Origin: Echinarachnius parma
Taxonomy: Eukaryota > Echinodermata > Echinoidea > Clypeasteroida > Echinarachniidae
DNA: 64,000 nt
Direction: 5' to 3'
Assembly (NCBI GenBank): GCA_037951105.1
Contig: JBAMJV010008002.1
Location: forward strand, 1-64,000
Shown here: positions 37,301 to 50,900 of the stretch, one piece after another
How the letters are laid out: each line of letters starts with the position of its first letter
Numbering within the stretch: position 1 is the stretch's first letter
The notes under the pieces: model-generated
Seen by the model: the letters and a program-made list of their open reading frames with translations, nothing else
What the model was told of the DNA's origin: nothing
The model's database searches: none
Position numbers and translations under genes: made by a program

Positions 37301-38895
37301 TGCGGGCATACACACCACAACCTAATGGTACCGATGCTACGGGTGGGCCCTGTGAGCAGGGCACCTACTGCACCGAGGGGTCATCATACCCTACATACTG
37401 CCCCAAAGGCACCTTTGGACATGTGGATAAGCTGCCTGCTGAGTCTAACTGCACTGACTGCTGGCCGGGACACTTCTGTATGGAGGTGGGGTTGACAGAA
37501 CCCAATGGAACATGTTACCCAGGTAAGTTGATCTGTTTCTATTCAATGATTTAGTTTTATAATTTCAAACATAAGGAAAAACAGAACAAAGAAAATGGTG
37601 CAATCATGATACATAAAGTTGCAAAGGAATGATAAAGAAAAGAAAATGTGCAACATATATTATTTATCAATTGACTTTTAAACACAAACAATTGTTTGAA
37701 TAGTAAAAGTTATTATAGAAGTATTGATATTATAATTATGTCAACATGAATAAATAAGTACTTGCTTATTACCATTCATTTTTTCAATTTCTTTTTCTAA
37801 CAATGAGAACAAAATTTGTTAAAATTGGAAAATCAAATAAACTCAATCAACTTTGTTTTCATCACCAGGATTCTACTGTGAGCTAGCAGCCATCGAGCCC
37901 AACCCTACCAGCCAGGGCTATGGCGATGTGTGTCCAGTGGGTCACTACTGTCCAGAGGGTAGCTACGCCCCCACACCATGTGATGCCGGCTACTACCAAC
38001 CCCACAACATGATGACCAATGAATCGGCCTGTCTGCCCTGCACACCTGGCATGTACTGTAACACAACTGGACAAGCAGCAGAATCTGGTAAGACATTGTG
38101 TTTTTGCCACACTGTGTAACGATGCATACATTAACATTAGTGTACTAAACAGTACTATTTTAAAAGTTTAAAAGTAGATCATTTTAGGGGGACAGATCAT
38201 AGACAAATGTAGATCAGACCTCAATTGTTCATTAAAAGACATTTATTGGAAAAATAATGGCAAAGTGTACAGTTTTCAAGCAAATAGGTTTCCTCAGAAC
38301 CAAGCAAAATTGGATCCCGTCTCACAGGTACCTTGAAGACTTGGTTTCCTTAGTGAAAGAGTTAAGAAAAAGACTAATACAATTGGATTTCTAACCCAAC
38401 TAATATAATACAAAAATCCCTCTTGGATGACAGTTTGAAATGTTCAATAGAAAGATGTCCATCCCTTTCTATCCTTAAAAGTGTTAATGACTGATAGAAC
38501 ATAATTATGTAGTATGCTGGCTTGTTAAACAATACATGTGTTTATTTATTATGCAGGCGAATGCTATGCTGGTTTCTACTGCACCCTTGGAGCCTCCAAC
38601 CCAGCCCCCCAGGACGGGGTGACAGGTGATATCTGCCCCGCAGGGTCCTACTGCGAGCAGGGCTCTCCTGCCCACGTATACTGCCCCAACGGAACCTACA
38701 CCAACTACACAGGGGCTGATGCATGTGATGACTGCCCACCAGGTAAACTGATGAAGACAAAAATGATGATGTTGGTAGCATGCTTCTTGTGGTAATGAAG
38801 GTGGTGATGTTGGTAACAGCAGGAATATGATGTGAAGGTGGTGGTGGTGGTGGTGGTAATGGTGATGATGGTGGTGGTGGTGATGGTGGTGGTGG

Positions 38896-38953
<58 letters not shown>

Positions 38954-41900
38954 GATGACGATATCATTTATTATGATGATGAAAATGCTGAAGATGAGGA
39001 GGAGGATGTTGCTAATGCTGACTTTGCAAATTGGTTAATCTGTTGTTTTTTTGTTATCAATTGAGATAATTTAATACCTAAAGTTACATTCTAAACATGT
39101 TTCTTCCAGGCTTCTACTGTGTGAATCGAGACCGTGCCGACCCCTGCATCACCGGCCACTACTGCCCAGCCAAGACCGGTGCTGACCTGCGCAAGTGTCC
39201 TCAGGGGAAGTACAACCCCCAGATGCGCATCTATGAAGAGTCTCAGTGCCTGCAGTGTGATGGAGGAAGCTACTGTCAGCAGCCAGGGCTGTCCGAGGTG
39301 TCAGGGAACTGTACTGCCGGCTACTACTGCGAATACGGTGAGTAATTGAGGTCTAGGACCATCCATTGGACATCTTCCCCCTGAGAACAAGTATCACTAT
39401 GAAATAAATAAATCCTTCCTAAGCACCCTATGAGCAATAGATCTCCCCAAAAATTACCTAAACACTTGGAATATCAATTTGCAAAATGATAATATAAAAT
39501 GTGTGAACATGAATTGGCTAGAATTAAAATTTTGTTTTCCATTGCGTGACATACAAATATTCCAGAGGGGCATGTTTCCCAGAAGAGAAGTTAGTATTTG
39601 CATACACATGTAGATTAATACAAACTTGTATCATATATCTGCTTGGACCTTTCTAAATGTTTTCAATTTCTCTGTAGGTGTGGACATGCCTGAGCCAACA
39701 GGATCAGGCAACACTGGTGAAGGCGGCATCTGCCCCAGAGGGCACTATTGCCCTGAGGGTAGTATCGTGCCCCTGGGCTGCCCTGCTGGGTTCTACACAG
39801 ACCTGGACAACCAAGAGACCTGCACACCCTGCCCTGAGGGATACTACTGCCCTGAGAACGCCACTGACTATATCTACACTATCTGCCCTGAAGGTGAGAT
39901 TGTATTGCCGTAATTCAAGATACCGGTTTTATTTTGTTAAATATGTTACTCATAGTGTTCAGTGTCCTGAAAAGAGATAACAAAATCATGTAGTACTGTT
40001 GACACAGACCTGGTCAACCAAGAGACCTGCACACCCTGCCCTAAAGGCTAATACTGCCCTGAGAAGGCCACTGACTATATGTATACCATCTGCCCTGAAG
40101 GTAGGTTTTTGCAGCTTTATTACACCAATATATATGTGAGACATTTTAGTACTGTATACATACATACACCTAGACAAGAGACACATAGCCCCTGCCCTGA
40201 GAATGCCACAGACTACATATACACCATCTGCAACCATCTCCACAAGGGGTCTTATACTCCTATCAAATGAAGTTAACACACCAGGTGATTTCCTGGGGTT
40301 ACAATGGAATATTCAACCAACCATTGATAATTAGAATACTAAAGCAGTGTTTTCTGTTACGTGTATTTATGGTCTATCTTTGAAACATGTTCTTATGTCC
40401 CTTCTTTACCCAGGTTACTACTGTCCTGAGATGACTGGCAGTCAGTATGAGAACCCATGTCCCAAGGGGTCTTACAACCCAGTCAATGGAAGCAACTCTC
40501 TGGAAGAGAGATACTTCTTCACTTCTTCACTTCTTCAGGAATATTCTTCACACCACTGTTTTTAAATTATTAAAACAATCTGTAGTATGAGTTTATTGTA
40601 ATGCTATGAACTATTTAAAACTAATGTTATATTTCGCTTCCTTTCCCAGGCTACTACTGCCCTGAGATGACCGGCAGTCAGTATGAGAACCCATGTCCCA
40701 AGGGGTCTTTCAACCCAGTCAATGGAAGCAACTCTCTGGAGGATTGCCTGTCTTGCCCCCCTGGCCAGTACTGTGAAAGTAAGTTCTGACAAATTTTAAC
40801 CTGTGATTGCATTATTCACATACTCCAACACATATATGTTAGGGACTTACAGTGCTGTTTTCATTGCACTTTTTTCTGTTCAGCAATGTTTAACAGTTAC
40901 TGTAAGTCGCTGAAGGTTCTGTATGGAAAGTATTACTGATTCAATAATTTACAGAACACCGTTACACAGAAGAATTAAACAAAGTCAATATTGAGAGCTA
41001 GACACTTTGTTACAGCACATCGTATCCGTGTTTCCTTATGGCCCCAAAAGGCCTTCACATCTGTTTGTATATAATTTACCTATCTACACCCTCCTTGCAA
41101 TGCATGTTTGCTTGTTTATTCTTGTATTCACACTAATAAATCTAATTGTTAATTTCCTTTTACAGCTGACGGACTAAGCGGCCCATCTGGTAACTGCTCC
41201 GCTGGGTGGTACTGCACAGGAGGGTCCTACATGTCACAACCGCTGGAGTCTGACAACACCACCGACCTCTCTGAATGCTCCTGCCCTCTGGCTAACTACA
41301 CCGGTGGCAAGTGCTGGCCTGGTACCTACTGCCCAAGTGGTAGCTACTACCCTGTGCCTTGTGATGCTGGGTCCTTCTGTATGGACTACGGACTGCCGGC
41401 TCCTCAGGGACTGTGTGATCCAGGTAATTCAATCCCTAGACCCTCGTTCCTAACTGTTTTAGAGAGTTGGGTGTTCATAATTTTCTGGGATATTGTATAA
41501 CATACAGCCTGTTACTATTTCATAGCATTATTTCTCAGCTAGTGGGAAATAGTGCAGTGTCAACTGGATGTTAAGGCAAATTTGTATGGCATGTATAGTG
41601 TAAAATTTAATTTCACATAATCTATTTATTTGTATAACATGATAAACAAACCTTTATATCCAGCTTTTAGATAAGTTATCATCAAAGATGATTCAACACG
41701 AAACCAAGAATCAAGTTTCAACCTTATCAATACTTATTATTCACTTTACCAGGTTTCTACTGTAATGGCAGTGCTTCTCAGCCCGATCCCCCATACGGCC
41801 TGTGCCCAGAGGGTTACTACTGTGTGGAGGGCTCAGACACCCCTGCTGCCTGCCCTGCTGGAACATTCTCTAATACTTCAGGTAGGCACTCTTAGGATGA

Positions 41901-44900
41901 CAATCAAAGTGATGATGATAATAATGAGGATGAAGAAGAAGATGATGATGATAATGATGTTGATGATGTTAGTAATGATGTTGGATTTGATAATGATGGG
42001 CTACTACTGTGTGGAGGGCTCAGACACTCCTGTTGCCTGCCCTGCTGGAACATTCTCTAATACGTCAGGTAGACACCCTTAGGATGATGATCATTGTGAT
42101 TATGATGTGGATGAGGAAGAAGAAGATGATAATAATAATTGATAATTGATTGTGATGATATAGAACACTCTAGACTAATAGTGCTGAAAGATGTGATGAG
42201 AATGATATGATATATACAATGTCATGTAATTTCATATCTGACGCACCTGCAGCCTCATATCACAATGATTCTTATTCTCTCTGTAACAACAGCATGGCTC
42301 TTTCATAACCTTGAAATTGCATTGTTTATTTTCTGCAGGCAACGTTGAATTGGATGACTGTCTTGCCTGTACACCCGGCAAGTACTGTGCTGGCAATGCA
42401 CTGACTGCTCCCACAGCGCCATGTGACCAGGGCTACTACTGTCCAGAGGGTCAGACCACTGCCACCCCGTCCCTCTACAACTGCACCATCGGTCACTACT
42501 GTGAGGAGGGCAGCCCTGACCCTACGCCCTGTCCCTCAGGGGAGTTTCAAGATGAGATTGGAACCTGGGCTTGCAAGATATGTGACCAGGGATAGTAAGT
42601 CAACCACTCAAACTTTTTCAGTAGCTATTGTGCAATATCATATTGGAAATGTATTTGTTTTCATTTGTGACTGGTTTCTTGTTATTAATCCTTATAATGC
42701 ACATATCCTTTGTGTGCATGTAAACTTCTGATTAAGAATATGATTCTCTTTAAGCAATGTATTATTTCGATAAGCTTTTGTTCAATACAATTTTGGCTGT
42801 GTATTAATTTATTGGTATATGGTTATTAGGAATACCTGTGTAAGTCAACTGGCAATTATGTTTATGTTATGCCAATTAAAATGGAGAGAACTGATTTAAA
42901 TGTTAATTATAGCAAAACAAGTAATTACTGATATACATGTATTTCCTCTTTCTTTCCAGCTACTGTGATGCTATCGAGGCAGCTGCATTCTACAGTGTTG
43001 TTTCCCACGGTGTGGTCATCCCTACTGTATGTCCAGCAGGGTCCTACTGTCCAGTGGGCACTGCATCTGCTACTGAGTTCCTGTGTCCATACGGTACCTA
43101 TAGCAACCGGACACAGCTGGACAGTGAGGATGACTGCCAGGCATGTCCAGGAGGAACATATTGTGATGATCTAGGTAAGAAAGATTTATGAAACTTCTTT
43201 TGAACAGTGCAACATACCATTATCACTAAAAGGTTATATTCTTGTACTATAAACAAACACCAAATCATTTCTTGTGTTCCTTGGCACATACATGTATAAG
43301 CAAAACAGGGTACTAAGTGAAATTGAAGATAATTGTCCAGGTGGGAATCATTGTGATGATTTGAACCAGAAAAACGGTGCTGAATATGAAAATGGACAAC
43401 ATTAAACAACCAGGCTGTTTTTATGTAATAAAGCTGACATCAAAATTCTAACAGCACACCATACATACATGACAAATATAATTTTGTATAGGAGATTCAA
43501 TTAGCGACAATGAAAACCTGCAGCTATTGTCTTTGTTGTCTTTATATGACTTGTATACTAAGTTACAAAACTTCACAATGTTGTATCTGATGTACAAAAC
43601 TTATATTATACATTTTTAAAAATCCATTTTAGGACTAACTGCCTACAAGGATCTCTGCGATGCCGGCTATGTGTGCGTGTCGAGCGCAAACAACTCTCGA
43701 CCAACGGACGGAACAACCGGCTATGAGTGCCTTCCTGGGTACTACTGCCCCAAGGGGTCTGACCAGGGCACCAAATGTCCTCAGGGAACCTTCAGTAATG
43801 GGACTGGTCTGGAGAATGTGACTGAGTGTGAGGCCTGTACTCCTGGATACTTCTGTTTGATTGAAGGTAAGGAAAATTATAATTATGTATGTTGTACGTG
43901 TTTTTTGTTTATACTATTCTCAAATTGTATTATGACTATGGTATTGGGGACTGGCTGAAATACTCTAGGTAGAGAGAAAACAGGTGCACTTTCTGTGCTG
44001 GTATTATTGCAGTGTGCATTTGTTGACCAGGTTAAACATAACATGATTATATTATATAGATTCAAGTACTAATATGATATGATATAACTGTTATTGTATA
44101 CATTTGCTTTAAAGGAGAAAATCAAAGAAAACCCCTAAATATGACGATATTCATATCTACAGAAAGCTTATAAGCCATAGAATGAGCTTGACTGACATTC
44201 AAACAATATAACGCTTCCATAAAAGCGAAATTAGGGTGAAAACATCACCCTATTCCCAGGGACAAATTCGCTCAATCGCTACACGAAACGGCCTTTAGCT
44301 GTGACGTAAGAACCGGGCTTGAAGCCCAGGCGGCTGCCGCGGTTGTATGTAGATAAGCGTATAATATCAGGCTGGAAAGACAAGCTTCAACTTATGTGCT
44401 ATTTTTCCCTTACCAAGAATAAATTATAATACTACATTGTTTGTAATTTGCTTCTCATTTATATTTTCATCATGATATTCCTAGAAATGTATTGTTTGTG
44501 ACCAAAAAAGGTGAAAAAGGTGAAAAAAGAAGGGGAAACTATACGACTGTCTCGTGCAGTAGGCCTGCACAGATTTGGGAGCAGGCGATTTTTTACCAAC
44601 ATGTAGTTTCACTTTGACATATCAGACGGAGAATTTACCACTTCCATTATGGAAACACACAGTTAATAATCATTATGAATCAAATGAAATTTAAAAAAAC
44701 GAAGAATAGTTATTACTTTAGTCGATCTATCATGGCTAGTTTCATGGTTTAGCTTGAAAAGTCGAGTGAATTAGATTCGCGATCTCCTGTGTTGTTACGA
44801 TTCATCCGCGATTTCTCTGAACATTGGCAGCCGCATTACCTATACGGCTGATAGCGCTGGCGGATTTACATTTCCTGCGCGCGCATCAAAACAAACAAGT

Positions 44901-47900
44901 GCACGTGTTAGCTAGCTAGCTTGCTCCTCCACGGATACTTCGAAGTCCATTAACAGGCTGTTTTGTTGAAATTCTTCATCCATGTTGAACTGTCAGATGT
45001 AATTCTAGAGCGAGATCGTGATCGTGTGGACTGTTCAAGCTTCGAATATAGCGCATACGCTGGAACTACTTTTAGTTCAATACCATACACAACATGCATA
45101 GTATACGGCCGGATACGATCGTGCGCTTGCATGTATTTCTCGATGGACGAAACTTTTACGAAACGAAACAAAACCAAAACAAAACGGTGAGAAATACACT
45201 ATTCTATGTAATTATACCAGTTATTGACATATTGAAATGGATGAGAAATATTATATATTGTTATATAATATGATGACGTCATAATGAAGGTAAATTGAGC
45301 ATTCCCATTGGTTGATTACCGATGCTATAATCAATGGTTAAGTTATAATACATATGTATTATAACTTTTCAGTATGTACAAACTGACCATAGAGAGCCAA
45401 ACGAGCTGCGCAGGGGATTGCCTTGGAGTGCGTAATGTGCTCTTGTGCGCTTGTTCTTGAATGGGGAAAATGCGCAGAGCGCGCAATTATTTATAATACG
45501 CGCTGGCACTTAACACAGTACGCAGGGCCGACAATGGCTGGAGAGAACACTCACAATTTGAGCAAGGTCAATTTGGGTTTATCAACATGATAACCTTATC
45601 AGTTCCTCAAAATAATCATATTATATAACAAATAGTACATGCTTCTTGTCGTTAAATATTCCACAATAGACACCTCTACATTTTTAATTTCTCTCGTGCG
45701 ATTACATTGCACTCGGCCTGCGGCCTCGATGCAATATAATCGCTCTCGAGAAATTAAAAATGTATCGTTGTCTATTCTGGTATATTCAACTCCAAACCAT
45801 GCACTATTTGTATAATAACAAAGGCAATTCTAGCTCGGAACATGATTCTACTAGGTAATTTTGTTTTGAAACACAGCTATAATAGATTTGTTTTTCATAT
45901 TATCTCCTTTATATGAACAACAATTCGGCAAAATGGTGAGTTGTAAACAGTTATTTTACGGAGATTGACACTTTTTCAATGCCAATAATGACATGAATAT
46001 TGACATTAGGATATGTTTCAGGACATGGGAGGACAACTGTGTGTCAGATATTGATTATTCATGCAATATTCAATCGTTTTGAGAGAGTAGAACTGCGTCC
46101 ACTCTATGAACATTTGCGTGTAGATCGCCGTTCGAGCTAGAGCTGTCGGGAGCGCAAAGCCCGGCTCTTACGTCACGCACATAGCCACTTTGCTGTGCCG
46201 ATTTCATGGTAAAGGGGAGGGTCAATTCACTAAAATTTTATTTTCATAAAACATGAAACTGAACACTTTCATGACTTGTTAACTGCACAAATTGCTTTAA
46301 TAACTCATTCTATCATAAAATAAACCATAATAACTTGATTATATTCCCTTTGAATTTCTCCTTTAATGCTATACATTATTTTACATGTTATCCTTTGAGA
46401 GATGCATAAATGTAAGATTTATATTACACAATTTTAATTGTAATTTATTGTCTGTGCAGGCCTGACTGAGCTGAGTGGCCAGTGTACAGAGGGACACTAC
46501 TGCACCCTAGGGGCTATCAACCCCAATCCATCAGGGGAGAGCTATGGGGATGACTGTCCTGCTGGCTCATACTGTCCGGAGGGTAGTGCCGCATTACATT
46601 TACATGTACATTTCATTCATTACATGTTATGTAATAATCATACAAATGATTATTGTATTGCCTTTTTTCTACCCAGGCCTGACTGAACCGAGTGGCCAGT
46701 GTTCAGAGGGTCACTACTGCACCCTAGGGGCTATCAACCCCAATCCATCAGGGCAGAGCTATGGGGATGACTGTCCTGCTGGCTCATACTGTCCGGAGGG
46801 TAGTGATGCACCAACCCCCTGTCCAGTCGGCACCTATAACCCGCTGACCAATATGGAGAACGTCACTAACTGTCTGCCCTGCCCGGGAGGGAAGTACTGT
46901 GACCAGCTTGGAAAGACTAACTATACCGGTAAGAGGGCTGATTTATTGAATATGCCGAACTACTTTGTTTTGCTTGTATGCAGTAGAATAGGAGATCTTT
47001 ATAATCACAGTAGAGTAAACTATATTCATGTATTTATAGTAGCTGCTCTGAACACATGTTCATATGTAATTGCTATTATCTATTACACATTTTGCTTGTA
47101 TTCCTTAGCTGACTGTGATGCAGGCTACTACTGTGTGAGTGGAGCTGACAACCCGACCCCGATGGATGGTGTGACAGGGGATGAGTGTCCTGCAGGAGCG
47201 TACTGTGAACAGGGGAGCAGCGAATTCTCTCCTTGTGCTGATGGTATGTAAACAAAATAATCCATTCAAACATATAGGGAAAATTAACAGAAATATATAA
47301 TATAAATGAAAAAGAGCCAAGAAAATGGGAATATTCCAGGATTCAAACCTGAGACCTCCGGATTGCTAGACCGGTGCTCTATAGCTCAGTCTGTAGAGCC
47401 CTGGTCTAGCAATCCGGAGGACTCTAGTTTGAATCCCAGAGGAATCCCATTTTCTTTGCTCTTTTTCATTTAAGATAATCCAATTACATTTATGTCAAGA
47501 ATACATGCATACATATGATTGGCTTGCTAATCACTTGTTATGCGTTAGGGTAATGGTCTGGGTTTTATCATTGGTTTTGTTTTTATTGAAACGTATATGC
47601 ATGTTGTATCTCTCTATAAAGTGCAATAAATTGTATAAAGTAATGTCACATTGAATTCATGAAAATGCAATGTGAATAGTTTGTCAAAAATATGAATAAG
47701 ATTAAATAATAAATAAAGTAAAAATACTAATCACAAAGTTTGCTAACAATATCATTCACTTAAAATACATGTATATAAAAACCATTAACAATATATGTTC
47801 TCATCTGTTCGACTCAATGCAATACAATATTGTCATGACCTTATGTTATTCCATTTGTTGTTACAGGTACCTACATGAACCATACACAAGCAGATGCGTG

Positions 47901-50900
47901 CTACACGTGCCCTGCACGCTACTACTGTTTCAGCAACAAGATCAACCCACTGCCCTGCCCCATGGGGTACTTCTGCCCCATCGGAACTGCCCTGCCGGAT
48001 GATATGTGCCATATAGGTAAGAAACTTATTATTAGCATTGTAGCATGTTCACATTTTGAGCTGATTGACAATTTATAACAGTCAACATATCCATTGTTTA
48101 GTGAGTTTATCAGGGGTATGTTGTTGGTCTTTTGCATTTGGTCAGTTAGTAAAGATATTCATTGATTGATAAATTAGTTGATTGAAACAATACAAATAGC
48201 TGTATGAACTGCCCATCCATGCAGGAACTTATATTCCAGTAGATATACTCTTGGCGGATGATGAATGATTTGAGGTGTGTTTGAACGATGAGACACAGCC
48301 ATTTTTTAATGAAGGGAATAAATAAGATATTCTACTAAAATACAGGAAATGTACTTCATTCAATGTAACTGTATGAAACAATGTAATTGTTCAGGTGTAT
48401 CATGTTTAACAACCATTTATATTTGTTGTCATTCTTCCTTGCTTGTAGGAACATATGGGCCAGTAGAGCTGCTTGCCACTGCTGATGAGTGCACACAGTG
48501 TGACCCTGGGTATTACTGTGACTCCACTGGGCAGACCAACGTGACTGGGCCCTGTGCACCGGGCTACTACTGTGAGCTCGGTGTAAACACACCAGCACCT
48601 AACAGTAACAACACTGGATATGGAGGTATGTCAGTTGTGGACCAGTTCACACTTTGCATAATAAACTTGTTTATCAAGCATCACACCGTTATTAAAGGAC
48701 CTAAAGAATACAACGTACTTTGGCACTTATTCCATAGTTGATGACTTGTAAAATAGGTCTGCCGAAAAAAAATCCATGAAAATAAACACAGTAGTGATTT
48801 TAGACTAATTTTCTGATGCCAAATCTCATTTAGCAGACAGTTTACGCCCCACCCACATTTAGGGTCCAGAATCGGCAGCGTGATTGACAATTCATTGGCT
48901 TACGTCACGACGCGTCATCTACAGAATTTAGTTCATTAGTCCGTACTTTAGATGACATCACATTTTGGTGATTTAAAAGGGGCGTTCCCAGGACAATTAC
49001 ATGTAGATATTTACTATTTACCCCAAAATTGATTGATTTCATGAGAAATGACTGCCAAATTCTTTTTCTTCAGGAAAAATTACATAGAGAGAGCTGAATT
49101 GTGAAAATTAGGCCATCTAGACGGTATAGGTCCTTTAAGCTGAATATAAAATAATTATAGATTTTTTAATAGGAAGTAATCATTTTAACTGTTATTTGTC
49201 AGTAGTGATAACATGTTGAGATTACGTAGGAGATGGAAGGTCCACATTGTTTTTATTTTTCTTTGTTTTACATCATGCTCTTCCAAATGTATTCATCTAT
49301 TGCAAATTGTCATTTAATATGTACATTGTATGTGTGTTTATTATTACTTACTTACTTACTTGTCCAGCATTTGTATAGCGCCGTCTATCTAGTCAAACTA
49401 TTCCGAGGCGCATAATTAATTCTCTCCAGGACAAACAATAAGGGGGTGCTGGTGCAGAAGTTATTGGTATGATGAATTAAATAGAAATGTCTTGAGTTTA
49501 GAACAAAAGATATCAGCGGTGGGCAAGGTTTGAATGTTTAGAGGCAACACGTTCCATAGTGTGGGTGCGGAATATGAAAATGTTCTGTCTCCATATGAAC
49601 CTTTATTATTGCAATTTATCATAAAGCTATCAAGTCTAAACAGGGTTGTTAAGATATAGGGAAGTTTTGTAGAGCTGAACATTTATTTTAAGTGCAATTA
49701 TGTCGTTCTCATTATGCTCAGGTCCTTGCCAGGAGGGTACCCACTGCCCTGGTGCCACACCCGCACCCATCCCATGCGAGGCTGGAACCTACAACCCTGT
49801 GAGCACCCAACCAGCGTGCCTGGACTGTGAGGCTGGCTACTACTGCCTGGTCAATGCTACTGACTACCATGGCACGCCATGTCCAAGAGGTAATGTAACA
49901 TTTATAAGCAGTACTAGGTTACTTCATCATTGTGCAGAGCCTCTCTAAACATTCAGTGAAATAATAGCAATTAGTGTATGTACAGTAGTATTCACCTTTT
50001 TGTTATATACATGTATACAAACGTCCACATACTGGTGCATCTAAATTCAGTGATAGTAAGCAAATAATTACCGTTGGTGAAGGTGATGGGACAATCTATC
50101 ACTTCCAAGGCGATCTGGATGTAGCTATCTTTCCGAAGCGAAGCTGAGGAAAGATAGCGTATACATTCAGATCGCCGAGGAAGTGATAGTTTGCCATCAC
50201 CTGAAACCAAAAGGTGATTATTTGCTTTATATTCCACATCGAACGGTATATCTAGTCTATAAGCAGGCCTAGTCTAACGCAAGTCTTAATTACAGCTGTT
50301 ACTACTAGGTTTGATCTACTTACCAACATCAATGTTATTCCAATTTCCAATGTGTATGTTGTTTCCAGCATTCGCAATAATCTTGGAACACTTTACTTTC
50401 ACTCTCAAGCAAAAAAAGTTCCATTTCAGCTCCGTTAGAACTCAAATCTTACGTCGAACAACAGAACAAGCAATTAAACAATAACAACGCAGCAAACCTA
50501 ACCATTAACCGTGTACTGTTATACTAATAATAATATGTACGATACGTATGCATACACAGTGCATGCATAGCGTATGAGCTTGAACAGTGCAGTGTGCTAC
50601 GTACGTGTATGCACAACGAATACAATTAAATTTGTAATTCGCGCACATAGAGAACCCCGCCACATCATTTGGGTACGGAATTTGACTAGCCACACACGAG
50701 CTCCACAGTCAAGTCAATGCAACCGCAGTGAAAGTGCGTTGCACTCACTAGATAGTACTTTTTATCTAGTGAGTGCAACACACTTTCACCAAAGATATCT
50801 ACAGAGTGTAACAAAGTTTTCTTCTCCCATCAATGATGGGCGAAACTATGCTTCATCACGTGATTAACTTTTGACCAATCGTAGAGCAAGATTCTTAGTA

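Noticed and set aside
38542-38967. Minus-strand Ser/Pro-rich frame of 141 residues
   Set aside because: Antisense of the microsatellite and of exon 26.
46544-47251. Single 235-codon open frame read as one protein
   Set aside because: It covers exon 35, the 180-base intron and exon 36; splice sites and module borders fit better as two exons, though intron retention stays in frame.
47382-47437. A functional tRNA gene
   Set aside because: A- and B-box-like motifs are present, but the acceptor and anticodon stems do not pair well and the sequence is one arm of a palindrome.
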